The notes: a model not told the origin generated them from the letters alone. Numbered from the stretch's first letter, positions 42,549 through 52,201 are shown. The stretch: 64,000 nucleotides of DNA from Cyclobacteriaceae bacterium YHN15 (GCA_003797895.1 RKQB01000001.1:449822-513821); one strand, 5' to 3'. A program made the numbers and translations.

Positions 42549-43948
42549 ATCTAAGAAAGCTACATAACGTCCATTTCCTCGGTATAGGTGGTATAGGCAT
42601 GAGTGCTTTGGCCAGGTGGTTCAACCACATCGGTGTCAAAGTATCAGGTTATGACCGTACGCCTTCGCCTTTGACTTCCGATTTGGAGAAGGAAGGAATG
42701 GACATTTCATATGTAGATAATCTGGAGACTATTCCCCATGATGTCTTGGAGGACAAAACAAATACATTGATCATTTGGACTCCGGCCATGCCAAAAGATT
42801 CCATTCAATTGAATTACTTCAGGGAGAACGATTTCCACTTGAAAAAAAGAGCGGCTGTTTTGGGCATGATAACTTCAGACATGCCAACCATTGCTGTGGC
42901 GGGGACACATGGTAAGACCACCACCTCTTCGATGATCGCGCATTTGTTGAAATCAGGTGGTAAAAACATTGCTGCCTTCCTAGGAGGCTTAACACAGAAT
43001 TACCAAAGTAACCTTATCCTGCATGATGAGGGAGAAAAAGAAGCCACTGTGGTGGTTGAAGCAGATGAATTTGACAGGTCATTTCTACATCTTCATCCCA
43101 ATGTAGCAGTGGTTACCAGCGCAGATCCTGATCATTTGGATATCTATGGTGATGATTCACATTTGCAGGAAGGTTTTCGGCAATTTGTAGACTTGATCAG
43201 TCAAGGTGGCAAATTGTATGTGCAATACAGGGCTTTCGAAAAGTTGGGTCTTTCATTTAAAAAAGAAGTCAGCATTAGGCAGTATGGTATTCAAGGAGGT
43301 GAAATTCAAGCAAAAAACATTCAAGCCTTGCCCGCTGCATTTCGATTTGACTATCAAAGTGCCAATCACTCCATCAAAGGGTTGGAAATGAGGATGCCAG
43401 GATTCCACAATGTAGAAAATGCGCTACCAGCTATTTCCATTGCATTGGATTTTGGATTAAATGAAGGAGATATCAGGAATGGTTTATTGTCATACAAAGG
43501 TGTAAAAAGAAGATTTGAAATATGGGTTCAAGAGGAGGACAGGGTATTCATTGATGATTACGCCCATCATCCGGAGGAAATCAGGGCTTTCCTAACCTCA
43601 GTCAGGGCAATGTATCCTCACAGGAAATTGACTGCGGTATTTCAACCTCACCTCTTTACCCGTACCCGTGATTTTGCCAAGGGTTTTTCAGAAAGCCTAT
43701 CTCTGGCTGACGATGTAGTACTGCTGGATATTTATCCTGCCAGGGAACTCCCCATTGAGGGAGTGACAGCTTCCATGTTATTGGAAGATATTACCTCTCC
43801 CCAAAAGTCAATTCAAAGTAAAGAAGGGCTTTTGAGTTACCTGAAATCCGCTAAAACGGATGTTTTGGTAACTATTGGAGCTGGTGACATAGACAGGTTG
43901 GTAACACCTATTGTAAACTGGATGAAACAATATGAAAATCAGGTTTAA
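42545..43948 (+). CDS. murC: UDP-MurNAc: L-alanine ligase
   Basis: The first Mur ligase of the stem peptide, 467 residues. Signatures are VHFLGIGGIGMSALARW, ATP loop GTHGKT at 120-125, VVVEADEFDRSFLHLHP, and YAHHPEEIRAFL. The start overlaps the murG stop, and the end overlaps ftsQ by 17 bases. Its position before ftsQ is the usual one in dcw clusters. Confidence 0.97.
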   Translation: MNLRKLHNVHFLGIGGIGMSALARWFNHIGVKVSGYDRTPSPLTSDLEKEGMDISYVDNLETIPHDVLEDKTNTLIIWTPAMPKDSIQLNYFRENDFHLKKRAAVLGMITSDMPTIAVAGTHGKTTTSSMIAHLLKSGGKNIAAFLGGLTQNYQSNLILHDEGEKEATVVVEADEFDRSFLHLHPNVAVVTSADPDHLDIYGDDSHLQEGFRQFVDLISQGGKLYVQYRAFEKLGLSFKKEVSIRQYGIQGGEIQAKNIQALPAAFRFDYQSANHSIKGLEMRMPGFHNVENALPAISIALDFGLNEGDIRNGLLSYKGVKRRFEIWVQEEDRVFIDDYAHHPEEIRAFLTSVRAMYPHRKLTAVFQPHLFTRTRDFAKGFSESLSLADDVVLLDIYPARELPIEGVTASMLLEDITSPQKSIQSKEGLLSYLKSAKTDVLVTIGAGDIDRLVTPIVNWMKQYENQV

Positions 43949-44687
43949 AAAAGGTTTTGTGTTCTCCACCCTGGTTATTGTTCTGGTGGTGTTTATAGGA
44001 TTTATCGAGAAGAAAAGTTCCGAAAGGAAATTCAATGGAATTGAAATATATGTGAGGGCAGTAAGTGATGTTTATTTCGTAGATGAAAAGGAAATCCTGG
44101 CAACACTTCAAACAGAGTTTCCATTGATGAAACAGGGTCTTTCGCTTTCAGAAATAAATCTAAACAGCATTGAAAAGAAAGTGGAAGCGCATCCTTTTGT
44201 AAAGAATGCTGAAGTATATGGGGACCAAAAAGGGAATGTTCGGGTGGACATAGAGCAACATGTGCCGATTGCGCGGATAACCCGTCCAAGGGCAGCGGAT
44301 GGCTACATTTCAACTGAAGGTTTGATTTTGCCCACTTCGAACAAATACACTTCCCGGGTAATGATTCTTCATGGAAATTATGCTGAGGCATTGTTGGAGA
44401 CCAAAGATTTGAAAAAATCCAATCCAAAGTTACTTGAACTAATATTTTATATCCATGATGATCCATTTTGGAAGGCACAGATTACTGAATTGGAGATTGC
44501 AAGGAAAAATGATATAAAATTCCATCAACAGGTAGGAAAGCAGGTGATTGAATTCGGGGATGCTTCTGAGATTGAAGAAAAGTTTAAAAAGATAAACCTG
44601 TTCTATGACGAAATCCTCCCCTCCAAAGGTTGGAATACATACAGTAGGATTAATGTAAAATATAAAGGCCAGATTGTTTGTGAATAA
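43932..44687 (+). CDS. ftsQ: Cell-division protein FtsQ
   Basis: A 251-residue bitopic membrane protein of the FtsQLB complex. A short basic tail and one hydrophobic segment (GFVFSTLVIVLVVFIGFI) are followed by a POTRA-like region (VDEKEILATL to VRVDIEQHVPIARI) and a beta domain. Identity to proteobacterial FtsQ is low; position between murC and ftsA and topology support the call. It is separated from ftsA by 11 bases. Confidence 0.92.
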   Translation: MKIRFKKGFVFSTLVIVLVVFIGFIEKKSSERKFNGIEIYVRAVSDVYFVDEKEILATLQTEFPLMKQGLSLSEINLNSIEKKVEAHPFVKNAEVYGDQKGNVRVDIEQHVPIARITRPRAADGYISTEGLILPTSNKYTSRVMILHGNYAEALLETKDLKKSNPKLLELIFYIHDDPFWKAQITELEIARKNDIKFHQQVGKQVIEFGDASEIEEKFKKINLFYDEILPSKGWNTYSRINVKYKGQIVCE

Positions 44688-44698
44688 TTGATGATACT

Positions 44699-46018
44699 AT
44701 GGAAAACGACAAATTTATTGTAGGACTGGACATTGGGACCACCAAAATCTGTGCGGTCGTCGGCCGTAAAAACGAGTTTGGGAAATTGGAAGTCTTGGGG
44801 ATGGGAAAAGCTGTATCTGATGGGGTGATCCGGGGTATTGTGACCAATATTGACAAGACCGTGAATGCCATCCAAAAGGCAGTGAATGATGCATCAGATA
44901 TGGCTGAGGTGGATATTGCCAATGTTATTGTCGGAATTGCCGGTCAGCATATCCGCAGCACAGTCCATCATGGTGCAATTATCAGAAATCCAAATCAAGA
45001 TGAAATCACTATTGAGGATGTTAGGAGGCTGGCCAATGATATGGAAAATATTGTAGTACCTCCGGGCAATACCATTATCCACGTGATGCCCCAGGATTAT
45101 ACTGTAGATTATGAGGACGGTATAAAGGATCCTGTGGGCATGTCAGGTTCTAAACTGGAAGCAGATTTCCATATTATCACTGCACAGACTACGGCCATCA
45201 ATAATATCAACAGGTGTGTAAAAAGAGCGGATCTGGTATCCAGGGATTTGATCTTAGAACCATTGGCAAGTTCCTTATCTGTACTCAGCGAAGAAGATAA
45301 AGAAGCGGGAGTTTGCTTGGTGGATATTGGAGGAGGAACCACAGATATTGCGATTTTCTATGACAATATCATTAGGCATACTGCAGTCATTCCTTTGGGG
45401 GGAAATATCATCACCACGGATATTAAGGAAGGTTGTATGGTATTGCACAATCAGGCAGAGTTGCTCAAGACCAAATTTGGGAAAGCCATTGCAGAAGAAG
45501 CCAACCCCAATGAAATTGTATCCATTCCGGGTTTGAGAAACAGGCCTCCTAAAGAAATTTCCATCAAAAATCTTGCTGCCATTATTCAGGCAAGAATGGA
45601 AGAAATCATTGAACATGTACAGAATGAACTGGTAGCGAGTGGTCATTACAAAAAACTTGCAGGAGGAATTGTGCTGACCGGAGGAGGCTCCTTATTGTCA
45701 GGTGTTGCACAGTTATTTGAATACATGACGGGATTGGATACACGTATAGGATATCCAAATGAACACTTGGGCAAGTGCAAGATAGATGAAATCAAAAGTC
45801 CTATGTATGCGACGTCGGTGGGTTTGGTGCTCGCGGGATTCAAATCATTGGATGAAAGAGATGAAAACTATAAAAAACGATACGAAAATATGGTGGTGAA
45901 TCACAGGAATGATTCAAGGATTTCCAAAACTGAGTTTGGAGCCAATATTTTCTCAAAAATCGGTATGAGATTAAAAGATATCATCGCAAGTGATATCAAT
46001 GAGGATAGTAATTACTAG
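44699..46018 (+). CDS. ftsA: Divisome membrane tether FtsA
   Basis: An actin-like ATPase of 439 residues that anchors FtsZ to the membrane. Motifs are VGLDIGTTKICAVVG (phosphate 1), VCLVDIGGGTTDIAIF (phosphate 2), and GIVLTGGGSLLSGV (adenosine). The typical C-terminal amphipathic helix may be KIGMRLKDIIASDI near residue 425. It is followed by ftsZ after a 91-base gap with no clear promoter. Confidence 0.97.
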   Translation: MENDKFIVGLDIGTTKICAVVGRKNEFGKLEVLGMGKAVSDGVIRGIVTNIDKTVNAIQKAVNDASDMAEVDIANVIVGIAGQHIRSTVHHGAIIRNPNQDEITIEDVRRLANDMENIVVPPGNTIIHVMPQDYTVDYEDGIKDPVGMSGSKLEADFHIITAQTTAINNINRCVKRADLVSRDLILEPLASSLSVLSEEDKEAGVCLVDIGGGTTDIAIFYDNIIRHTAVIPLGGNIITTDIKEGCMVLHNQAELLKTKFGKAIAEEANPNEIVSIPGLRNRPPKEISIKNLAAIIQARMEEIIEHVQNELVASGHYKKLAGGIVLTGGGSLLSGVAQLFEYMTGLDTRIGYPNEHLGKCKIDEIKSPMYATSVGLVLAGFKSLDERDENYKKRYENMVVNHRNDSRISKTEFGANIFSKIGMRLKDIIASDINEDSNY

Positions 46019-46109
46019 GGCTTATCATTCAGGGGAGGTGTCTGGCAGTGCCTTTCATTTCCCCTTCTTTTCCCTATTCACATATATATTTTCACCAAAT
46101 GAATTTTAA

Positions 46110-47756
46110 ATGTCAGATAACATGAAAGATTACAAATTTGATCTTCCAAAAAACCAAAAATCCATTATCAAGGTAATAGGAGTTGGAGGAGGTGGTTCCA
46201 ATGCGGTCAACCACATGTATAACCAAGGAATTAAAGATGTGGAGTTTGTAGTTGTAAACACAGACGCACAGGCTTTGAAAAGCAGTCCTGTACCCTTGAG
46301 GTTGCAGTTGGGTGCCAACCTGACTGAGGGACTAGGAGCAGGAGCCAATCCTGAAAAAGGGAAAAATGCAGCCCTTGAAAGTAAAGAAGACATCAGGGAA
46401 CTGCTTTCTGATAAAACCAAGATGGTGTTTATTACAGCAGGAATGGGCGGAGGTACTGGAACAGGTGCAGCACCTGTAATAGCCAAAATTGCAAAAGATA
46501 TGGATATCCTTACCGTAGGGATAGTCACAGCTCCCTTCATATTTGAAGGAAGAAAAAAAATGTTGGCTGCCCAGCAAGGTATAGAAGAGTTGCGGGCCAA
46601 CTGTGATACGGTATTGGTAATATTGAATGACAAGCTTAGAGAAATCTATGGAAATCTTGCCATTCGTTCTGCTTTTGCCAAAGCGGATAATGTATTGACT
46701 ACCGCAGCAAAATCAATAGCCGAGATCATTACAGTCCATCAGGATGTAAATGTGGATTTTGAGGATGTGAAAACAGTAATGAAAGAAGCGGGAGCAGCTG
46801 TGATGGGATCTGCAACTGAAGAAGGAGATGGACGTGCGATAAGAGCAGCTGAAAAGGCAATTGCTTCTCCATTGCTGAATAATGTGGACATAAAGGGTGC
46901 TCAAAAAATATTGCTTTCCATCATGTCTGGTGAGGAAGACGAATTATCTATGGATGAACTGAGTGAAATTACTGAATACATCCAGGAAAGAGCAGGAGAT
47001 GATGCAGAAGTGATTTTCGGTCAGGGCATTGACTCAGAGTTAGATAAAGGCATCAGAGTGACTGTCATTGCGACAGGATTTGCTATGGATAAATTACAGG
47101 CTGCTGAAAATCACAATGTAGAAAAAAAGGCTGAGCCTGCTGCAGAAAAGCAAGAATCTGATTCCATAAAAAAAGTGATTGATCTGGAGTCAGGAAAGAC
47201 CTCCAAGGTGGATGAAGATGCTATTTCGGAAGCAGGACAAACTTTTACTTTTACCTTCCAAAAACCTGTTTTTACACCTGCTAATGACACAAAAACGTCT
47301 TTCGAGGAACCATCCAAGGAAATTAATTCCAAAGAAACCGGTATCGAAGACAATGAAACGGATGAATCTGATTTTGAGTTTGTTCCTGTCAAACCGGAAA
47401 TACAGAGAGTGGTGCATGAATTACCCATTGAAAAGGATGAAAAACCCGTTTTGCCTACAGCTGAAGAAAGAAAAGTAGAAGGTGGACCTGTACACAGCAA
47501 CGATTATTATGAACAGCTGAGACAAAAAGCCATTTCAAAAGCCTATGAGCGTTTTGAAAGGCTGAAAAATTTGAAGTCATATAATCAAAATCCTGAAGAA
47601 TTTAAGGATAAATTGGAGACTCCGGCCTACATCAGGAAGCAAATCAAATTATCAGATGTTCAGCATAGTTCTGAGAGAAGTATCTCCAGGTTTAATCTGA
47701 CAGATGAAAATGAGTTTTTGAAAAACAATAGGTTTTTACATGATAATGTTGATTAA
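46110..47756 (+). CDS. ftsZ: Cell-division GTPase FtsZ
   Basis: The tubulin-like division GTPase, 548 residues. The N-terminal 310 residues are canonical: VIGVGGGGSNAVNHM, GTP loop GGGTGTG at 113-119, and the T7 synergy region NVDFEDVKTVM. The linker is long and acidic (about 330-500), giving a protein about 150 residues longer than E. coli FtsZ, as in other Bacteroidota. The extreme C-terminus (NNRFLHDNVD) does not resemble the proteobacterial FtsA/ZipA-binding tail. It ends the dcw cluster, and a convergent reductase gene ends 3 bases away. Confidence 0.97.
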   Translation: MSDNMKDYKFDLPKNQKSIIKVIGVGGGGSNAVNHMYNQGIKDVEFVVVNTDAQALKSSPVPLRLQLGANLTEGLGAGANPEKGKNAALESKEDIRELLSDKTKMVFITAGMGGGTGTGAAPVIAKIAKDMDILTVGIVTAPFIFEGRKKMLAAQQGIEELRANCDTVLVILNDKLREIYGNLAIRSAFAKADNVLTTAAKSIAEIITVHQDVNVDFEDVKTVMKEAGAAVMGSATEEGDGRAIRAAEKAIASPLLNNVDIKGAQKILLSIMSGEEDELSMDELSEITEYIQERAGDDAEVIFGQGIDSELDKGIRVTVIATGFAMDKLQAAENHNVEKKAEPAAEKQESDSIKKVIDLESGKTSKVDEDAISEAGQTFTFTFQKPVFTPANDTKTSFEEPSKEINSKETGIEDNETDESDFEFVPVKPEIQRVVHELPIEKDEKPVLPTAEERKVEGGPVHSNDYYEQLRQKAISKAYERFERLKNLKSYNQNPEEFKDKLETPAYIRKQIKLSDVQHSSERSISRFNLTDENEFLKNNRFLHDNVD

Positions 47757-47759
47757 CTA

Positions 47760-48284
47760 CTAAAAGTTAATCAACATTTCCGCCTGGGTATGGAGCAAAT
47801 CCATGTACAGCCTGTTGGTGAGCAGGTTATCTGACATATTTTCCTCAATCTTAGCCAATTTAGGTTTGAGGGCCAGTACATGCATCCCCAGGTAATGGAA
47901 GATGTCGGTGAGGTGGCTCAAAGCGATGCCACCCCCGCCTATTCCGGAAGAAATACCGACCAAAGCACATTTTTTGTTCCTAAAGGAATTGGGATAGGTC
48001 ATTCCATCTATAAAGGACTTGAGTATTCCAGGAAATGAGCCGTTATATTCAGGCACGATAAAAACAAATTTATTCCCTTCTTTAACTTTTTGGTGAAAAG
48101 CATTATACGCTTCGTTTTTTCCATTGTTTTCGTAAAGTGCAGAGAATGTAAAATCGTGTGGGAGGTCCTCCAGTTTGAGTATTTCGGAATCGGCACCAAA
48201 AGTGGAGAGATTTTCCTGGTACATGAGTGCAATCTTATGGGAAAGGGAGTTTTTGCGGTTCGTACCGACTATTATCTTGATCAT
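47760..48284 (-). CDS. NADPH-dependent FMN reductase-family protein
   Basis: A flavodoxin-fold oxidoreductase of 174 residues. The N-terminal phosphate-binding region reads IIVGTNRKNSLSHKIA, and the second conserved block is FVFIVPEYNGSFPGILKSFID, which binds flavin in this family. A glycine-rich GISSGIGGGGIALSHL follows. It could reduce FMN, quinones or azo compounds. It is convergent with ftsZ and divergent from the first purine nucleoside phosphorylase gene. Confidence 0.88.
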   Translation of the reverse strand: MIKIIVGTNRKNSLSHKIALMYQENLSTFGADSEILKLEDLPHDFTFSALYENNGKNEAYNAFHQKVKEGNKFVFIVPEYNGSFPGILKSFIDGMTYPNSFRNKKCALVGISSGIGGGGIALSHLTDIFHYLGMHVLALKPKLAKIEENMSDNLLTNRLYMDLLHTQAEMLINF

Positions 48285-48404
48285 TGATGGTGATTTCTTC
48301 TGTTATGCTGTCTACTACAAATGGGTAAGTCAAATAGTTTCCATTTTGTTCAAAATTTATGCGTTAAAACCCTAATTGCTTACCTTAGTCAAAATTTTAG
48401 TTTT

Positions 48405-49247
48405 ATGAGAGAAGAAGCGAATATTCCCTATGAAGACAAAATCCAATTTGCATTTGAGTATATCCAACAGCTTCACGACCGACCACTCCAAGTCGGAATT
48501 ATACTGGGTACCGGTTTGGGGAAGTTGATCAACAATATTGATGTAAAACTGGAAATACCCTACGAGGAAATCCCATTTTTTCCCATATCCACAGTAGAAA
48601 GCCATAAAGGAAAATTAATCATTGGTAAACTTTCAGGAAAATCCGTTGTAGCCATGCAGGGCAGATTCCATTATTATGAAGGCTATTCCATGAAAGAAGT
48701 GACCTTTCCGGTCAGGGTAATGAAGAAACTCGGCATCCAATACCTTTTTGTGTCCAATGCCGCCGGAGGATTAAACCCTGACTATGGTATAGGCGAATTG
48801 ATGATCATCAATGATCATATTGATTTGTTTCCGGAAAACCCATTAAGAGGGAAAAATTTAAACCAATTCGGGGTGAGGTTTCCGGACATGTCCGAACCTT
48901 ATGACCTTTCTTTGGTAGAAAAAGGTATCCAAATTGCAGAAGAAAATCAACTTAAAGTGCATCAGGGAGTATATGCTGCGGTTCAAGGTCCCAATCTTGA
49001 GACCAAAGCAGAATATAAATTCCTGCGTACCATCGGTGCGGACGCCATTGGGATGAGTACCATACCTGAAGTAATTGTAGCCCGGCATATGGAAATTCCC
49101 GTTTTTGCTATTTCTGCCATTACGGATCTTTGTTCTCCTGGAAAAATAAAAAAAGTAAAGATAGAGGAAGTATTGGCAGGTGCAGCTAAAGCAGAACCCG
49201 GAATGAGCCTGATTATCAGAGAGCTGTTGAGGAGAATCGGAAATTAA
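48405..49247 (+). CDS. Purine nucleoside phosphorylase (copy 1, Asp form)
   Basis: A trimeric-type PNP of 280 residues that splits purine nucleosides with phosphate. Motifs: GIILGTGLGKL, STVESHKGKLIIG, QGRFHYYEGYSM, NAAGGLNPDYGIGELM, and VQGPNLETKAEYKFLRTIGA. At the base-recognition position that is Asn243 in mammalian PNP it has Asp241 (AITDL). The ATG at 48405 is used; an upstream extension to 48321 lacks family similarity. A paralogue lies 124 bases downstream. Confidence 0.93.
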   Translation: MREEANIPYEDKIQFAFEYIQQLHDRPLQVGIILGTGLGKLINNIDVKLEIPYEEIPFFPISTVESHKGKLIIGKLSGKSVVAMQGRFHYYEGYSMKEVTFPVRVMKKLGIQYLFVSNAAGGLNPDYGIGELMIINDHIDLFPENPLRGKNLNQFGVRFPDMSEPYDLSLVEKGIQIAEENQLKVHQGVYAAVQGPNLETKAEYKFLRTIGADAIGMSTIPEVIVARHMEIPVFAISAITDLCSPGKIKKVKIEEVLAGAAKAEPGMSLIIRELLRRIGN

Positions 49248-49283
49248 TAAGGTTGAATTATCAATGATCAATTACAAAACCTG

Positions 49284-49345
49284 AAATTTCCAAAATCCAA
49301 ATCCCAAACTCCAAAAATCAAATGCCAAGTTTGGAGGTTCGAACT
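49284..49345. repeat. CCAAA-rich short repeat (copy 2)
   Basis: Degenerate repeats of TCCAAA/CCCAAA between the two PNP genes, related to 9684-9735. The right end adds a 6-base stem, CAAGTT / AACTTG. Confidence 0.65.
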
Positions 49346-49371
49346 TGAAAAAATAAATAAGATAGCATATT

Positions 49372-50184
49372 GTGCAGGATACTGTTAAGTTTTTAAAAGA
49401 ATATCTTCCTGTAATTCCGGAGGTTGGGATCATTTTGGGCTCTGGTTTGGGAGGTTTGGTCAATGAACTCGTAGATCAGATTAGGATTATTTATGAAAAT
49501 ATCCCCCAATTTCCGGTTTCTACAGTGGAAGGGCATCATGGAGAGTTGATTTTTGGTTATCTGAATCAGGTGCCGGTATTGGTCATGAGTGGTCGGTTTC
49601 ATTATTACGAAGGTTATGACATGAAGGAAGTTATATTTCCTATTCGGGTGATGAAATTATTGGGCATTGATCGACTCATTGTTACCAATGCGGCAGGTGG
49701 ATTGAATCCTGAATTTGAGGCCGGAGATCTCATGCTGATTGAGGATATCATAAGCCTTTTGCCAGACAATCCTCTCAGGGGAAAAAATGAGGATAAACAG
49801 GGGCCAAGGTTTCCGGATATGAGCGAGCCTTTTGACCTGGATTGGGTACAGCAAGCGAAGTCCCTTTCCAGGGAATTGGCTATCAATTTAAAAACCGGTG
49901 TTTATATTGGGGTTCAAGGGCCAAAACTTGAAACCAAGGCCGAAATCCGTTACATGAGGGTCATAGGGGGAGATGCGGTTGGGATGAGTACCGTACCGGA
50001 AATCATTGCTGCCCATCATATGAGGATGAAGGTGATTGCTTTTTCCGTTATCACCAATGAAAGTATACCCAAGATTGCCAAGGAATTTACCCATGAAGAA
50101 GTGGTGGCCGTGGCTAATTTGGCTGGAGAGAAGTTGCTGAAGTTGGTGAAGGGGATTATAAAAATTTCTTCTCAAAAACAGTAA
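49372..50184 (+). CDS. Purine nucleoside phosphorylase (copy 2, Asn form)
   Basis: A second PNP of 270 residues, clearly paralogous to copy 1 (GIILGSGLGGLV, STVEGHHGELIFG, SGRFHYYEGYDM, VTNAAGGLNPEFEAGDLM, VQGPKLETKAEIRYMRVIGG). Here the base-recognition position is Asn229 (VITNES), as in classical 6-oxopurine-specific PNP. The start is GTG at 49372: an in-frame TAG lies two codons upstream (49366-49368) and no ATG is available. Its convergent neighbour is an acetyltransferase gene 1 base past the stop. Confidence 0.92.
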   Translation: MQDTVKFLKEYLPVIPEVGIILGSGLGGLVNELVDQIRIIYENIPQFPVSTVEGHHGELIFGYLNQVPVLVMSGRFHYYEGYDMKEVIFPIRVMKLLGIDRLIVTNAAGGLNPEFEAGDLMLIEDIISLLPDNPLRGKNEDKQGPRFPDMSEPFDLDWVQQAKSLSRELAINLKTGVYIGVQGPKLETKAEIRYMRVIGGDAVGMSTVPEIIAAHHMRMKVIAFSVITNESIPKIAKEFTHEEVVAVANLAGEKLLKLVKGIIKISSQKQ

Positions 50185-50185
50185 T

Positions 50186-50761
50186 TCAAATTTCTCTGAC
50201 TACCCTACATGGATTCCCCAATGCCAGACTATTATCCGGAATGTCCCTGGTGACAATGGAACCCGCTCCAATGGTGACATTGCTTCCAATAGTTACTCCA
50301 GGCATAATCAGGGTATTGCCACCTATCCAAACATTGTCGCCGATGCTTACAGGTTTGGTCAGGGTAAGGTACCTCTCTTCCGGATCTTTAATAATCCTAT
50401 CTTTGGCAGAAAGGGGATGGGAAGCAGTATATATTTGAACATAAGGCCCAATCAGGGCATTCTTGCCAATGGAAATCAAATTGTCATCTAACAACACACA
50501 ATTGAAGTTAAAAAAAGAATTCCTTCCAATTCGGATATTTTCCCCATAATCACAGTAAAAAGGTGCTTCAATCCAGACGCCATCCCCAACTTCTCCTAAT
50601 AGGGATTTGAGAATTCCGATTTTTTTATCGCCTTCGGTGGAAGACATCTGGTTAAATTCAAGGAGCAGCTTTCTTGCAAAATGATACCTTTCCAGAAGTT
50701 CAGGATCCCTGCTGTTATAGGCTTCCCCAGCAAGCATTTTCTGTTTTTCTGTTTTAAGCAT
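50186..50761 (-). CDS. Hexapeptide acetyltransferase, maltose/galactoside type
   Basis: A 191-residue left-handed beta-helix acetyltransferase. The N-terminal Maa motif (EKQKMLAGEAYNSRDPELLE) is followed by hexapeptide repeats from about residue 70 on (FCDYGENIRIGRNSFFNFNC-type), the catalytic histidine region YTASHPLSA, and GDNVWIGGNTLIMPGVTIG. It should transfer acetyl from acetyl-CoA to a sugar hydroxyl. It ends 1 base from PNP copy 2; a terminator separates it from frr. Confidence 0.92.
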   Translation of the reverse strand: MLKTEKQKMLAGEAYNSRDPELLERYHFARKLLLEFNQMSSTEGDKKIGILKSLLGEVGDGVWIEAPFYCDYGENIRIGRNSFFNFNCVLLDDNLISIGKNALIGPYVQIYTASHPLSAKDRIIKDPEERYLTLTKPVSIGDNVWIGGNTLIMPGVTIGSNVTIGAGSIVTRDIPDNSLALGNPCRVVREI

Positions 50762-50856
50762 TTTTTAGCAATTAGGAGATGGGATATTGTTTTAATTGGG
50801 TCTTGGGGTTTAAAAACCGGTTCCGCTTTTTTGATAGGATGGAGGTATGGTTAAAG

Positions 50857-50900
50857 TAAAAAAAAAGTTCTTTCGGGTTTCACATTCCTGAAAGAACTTT
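50857..50900 (-). terminator. Rho-independent terminator of pyrH-frr
   Basis: On the minus strand an 11-base stem AAAGTTCTTTC / GAAAGAACTTT, with one further mismatch and two G-C pairs, is followed by an unbroken run of T (50857-50866 read as A on the plus strand). It lies 18 bases after the frr stop. Confidence 0.85.
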
Positions 50901-50917
50901 ATGCATTTTGGTGGCTT

Positions 50918-51478
50918 TTAAACTGTCATTATTTCTGCCTCTTTCTTCACCAAAAGTTCATCAACTTTGGAGGAATACTGATCGGTGAGTTTTTGAACAG
51001 TATCTTCCGCCCTTTTGATTTCATCTTCTGAAGCCCCGTCTTTCTGAAGCTTCCTTAAGGACTCATTGGTGTCTTTTCTGATAGTCCTGATTGAAATTTT
51101 GCCTGATTCGCATTCCTGCTTGGCTTGTTTGACCAGATTTTTTCTTCTTTCCTCCGTCAAAGGAGGAATGGTCAGGATGATGACTTCGCCGTTATTTTGT
51201 GGGGCCAGGCCCAAGTCTGAATTGATGATGGATCTTTCAATTTCAGAAATCAAATTTCTCTCCCAAGGCTTGATGGTCAGTGTCCTGGCATCAGGGGTTG
51301 TCACCGAAGCCACCTGCTGAAGCGGAGTAGGAGTTCCGTAATAGGCTACCATAACGCCATCCAACAAGTTTGGCATGGCTTTGCCGGCTCTGATTTTAAC
51401 CAATTCTGACGCAGTATGATTAACTGCTTTTTGCATCATATCTTTCGCTTCGTCAAGGTATAATTGAATTTCCTCCAT
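50918..51478 (-). CDS. frr: Ribosome recycling factor
   Basis: A 186-residue two-domain protein that, with EF-G, splits post-termination ribosomes. The helical arm begins with EAKDMMQKAVNHTASELVKIRAGKA; the beta domain contains VMVAYYGTPTPLQQVASVTTPDARTL; the C-terminal helix includes LTEERRKNLVKQAKQECES. The length is typical. It is 12 bases downstream of pyrH, an order conserved in many bacteria, and is followed by a strong terminator. Confidence 0.97.
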   Translation of the reverse strand: MEEIQLYLDEAKDMMQKAVNHTASELVKIRAGKAMPNLLDGVMVAYYGTPTPLQQVASVTTPDARTLTIKPWERNLISEIERSIINSDLGLAPQNNGEVIILTIPPLTEERRKNLVKQAKQECESGKISIRTIRKDTNESLRKLQKDGASEDEIKRAEDTVQKLTDQYSSKVDELLVKKEAEIMTV

Positions 51479-51490
51479 GATCTTTATGGA

Positions 51491-52201
51491 TTATTTTGAA
51501 GTAATTAAGGTTCCGATATCTTCTCCTGCCACTATTTTCTGCAGGTTGCCAGTTTTATTCATATCAAATACCACTATAGGTAAATTGTTTTCCTGACAGA
51601 GTGTAAATGCCGTCATGTCCATGATATTGAGGTTTTTCTCATAAGCCTCCTGGAATGACAGCAAACTGTATTTTGTTGCGGTTTTATCCTTTTCAGGATC
51701 AGCGGTATAAACACCATCGACCCTTGTCCCTTTCAATACCACATCAGCTTCAATTTCTATCGCCCGCAAACTGGCTGTAGAATCCGTAGTAAAATATGGG
51801 TTACCGATACCCGCTCCGAATATCACTATTCTTCCTTTTTCCAAGTGGCGGATTGCCCTTCTTCTGATGAAGGGTTCACAGACACTCTCTACCTTTATCC
51901 CAGACATCAGACGTGTAAACATGCCATGTTGTTCCAAGGCACTTTGAAGGGCCATGGCATTGATCAACGTGGCCAACATCCCCATATAATCTCCCTGAAC
52001 CCTGTCAATGCCTGTTTTTTCAGCTTGTACACCTCTAAAAATATTTCCCCCTCCTATTACAATAGCAACCTCCACACCAAGGTCTTTCACTTTTTTTATT
52101 TCCTGAGCATACTGTTCAAGTCGATTGGAGTCTATCCCATAATTCTTCTCGCCCATTAAGGCCTCTCCGCTCAGTTTAAGTAATATTCTGTTGTATTTCA
52201 T
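51491..52201 (-). CDS. pyrH: UMP kinase
   Basis: A hexameric amino-acid-kinase-fold enzyme of 236 residues that makes UDP from UMP. Motifs are [52 protein letters not shown], and GTGN-like [17 protein letters not shown]. It heads the pyrH-frr unit. A TAnnTTTG box about 60 bases upstream (52261-52268) may be its promoter. Confidence 0.97.
   Translation of the reverse strand: MKYNRILLKLSGEALMGEKNYGIDSNRLEQYAQEIKKVKDLGVEVAIVIGGGNIFRGVQAEKTGIDRVQGDYMGMLATLINAMALQSALEQHGMFTRLMSGIKVESVCEPFIRRRAIRHLEKGRIVIFGAGIGNPYFTTDSTASLRAIEIEADVVLKGTRVDGVYTADPEKDKTATKYSLLSFQEAYEKNLNIMDMTAFTLCQENNLPIVVFDMNKTGNLQKIVAGEDIGTLITSK

Noticed and set aside
44032..44478. 148-codon minus-strand ORF inside ftsQ
   Set aside because: Antisense to ftsQ, which has the right topology and place in the cluster.
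46019..46109. Possible separate promoter for ftsZ in the 91-base gap after ftsA
   Set aside because: No TAnnTTTG box or convincing hairpin was found, so ftsZ is probably read from upstream.
46130..46633. 167-codon minus-strand ORF inside ftsZ
   Set aside because: Antisense to the conserved GTPase domain, Pro/Ser-rich, no family resemblance.
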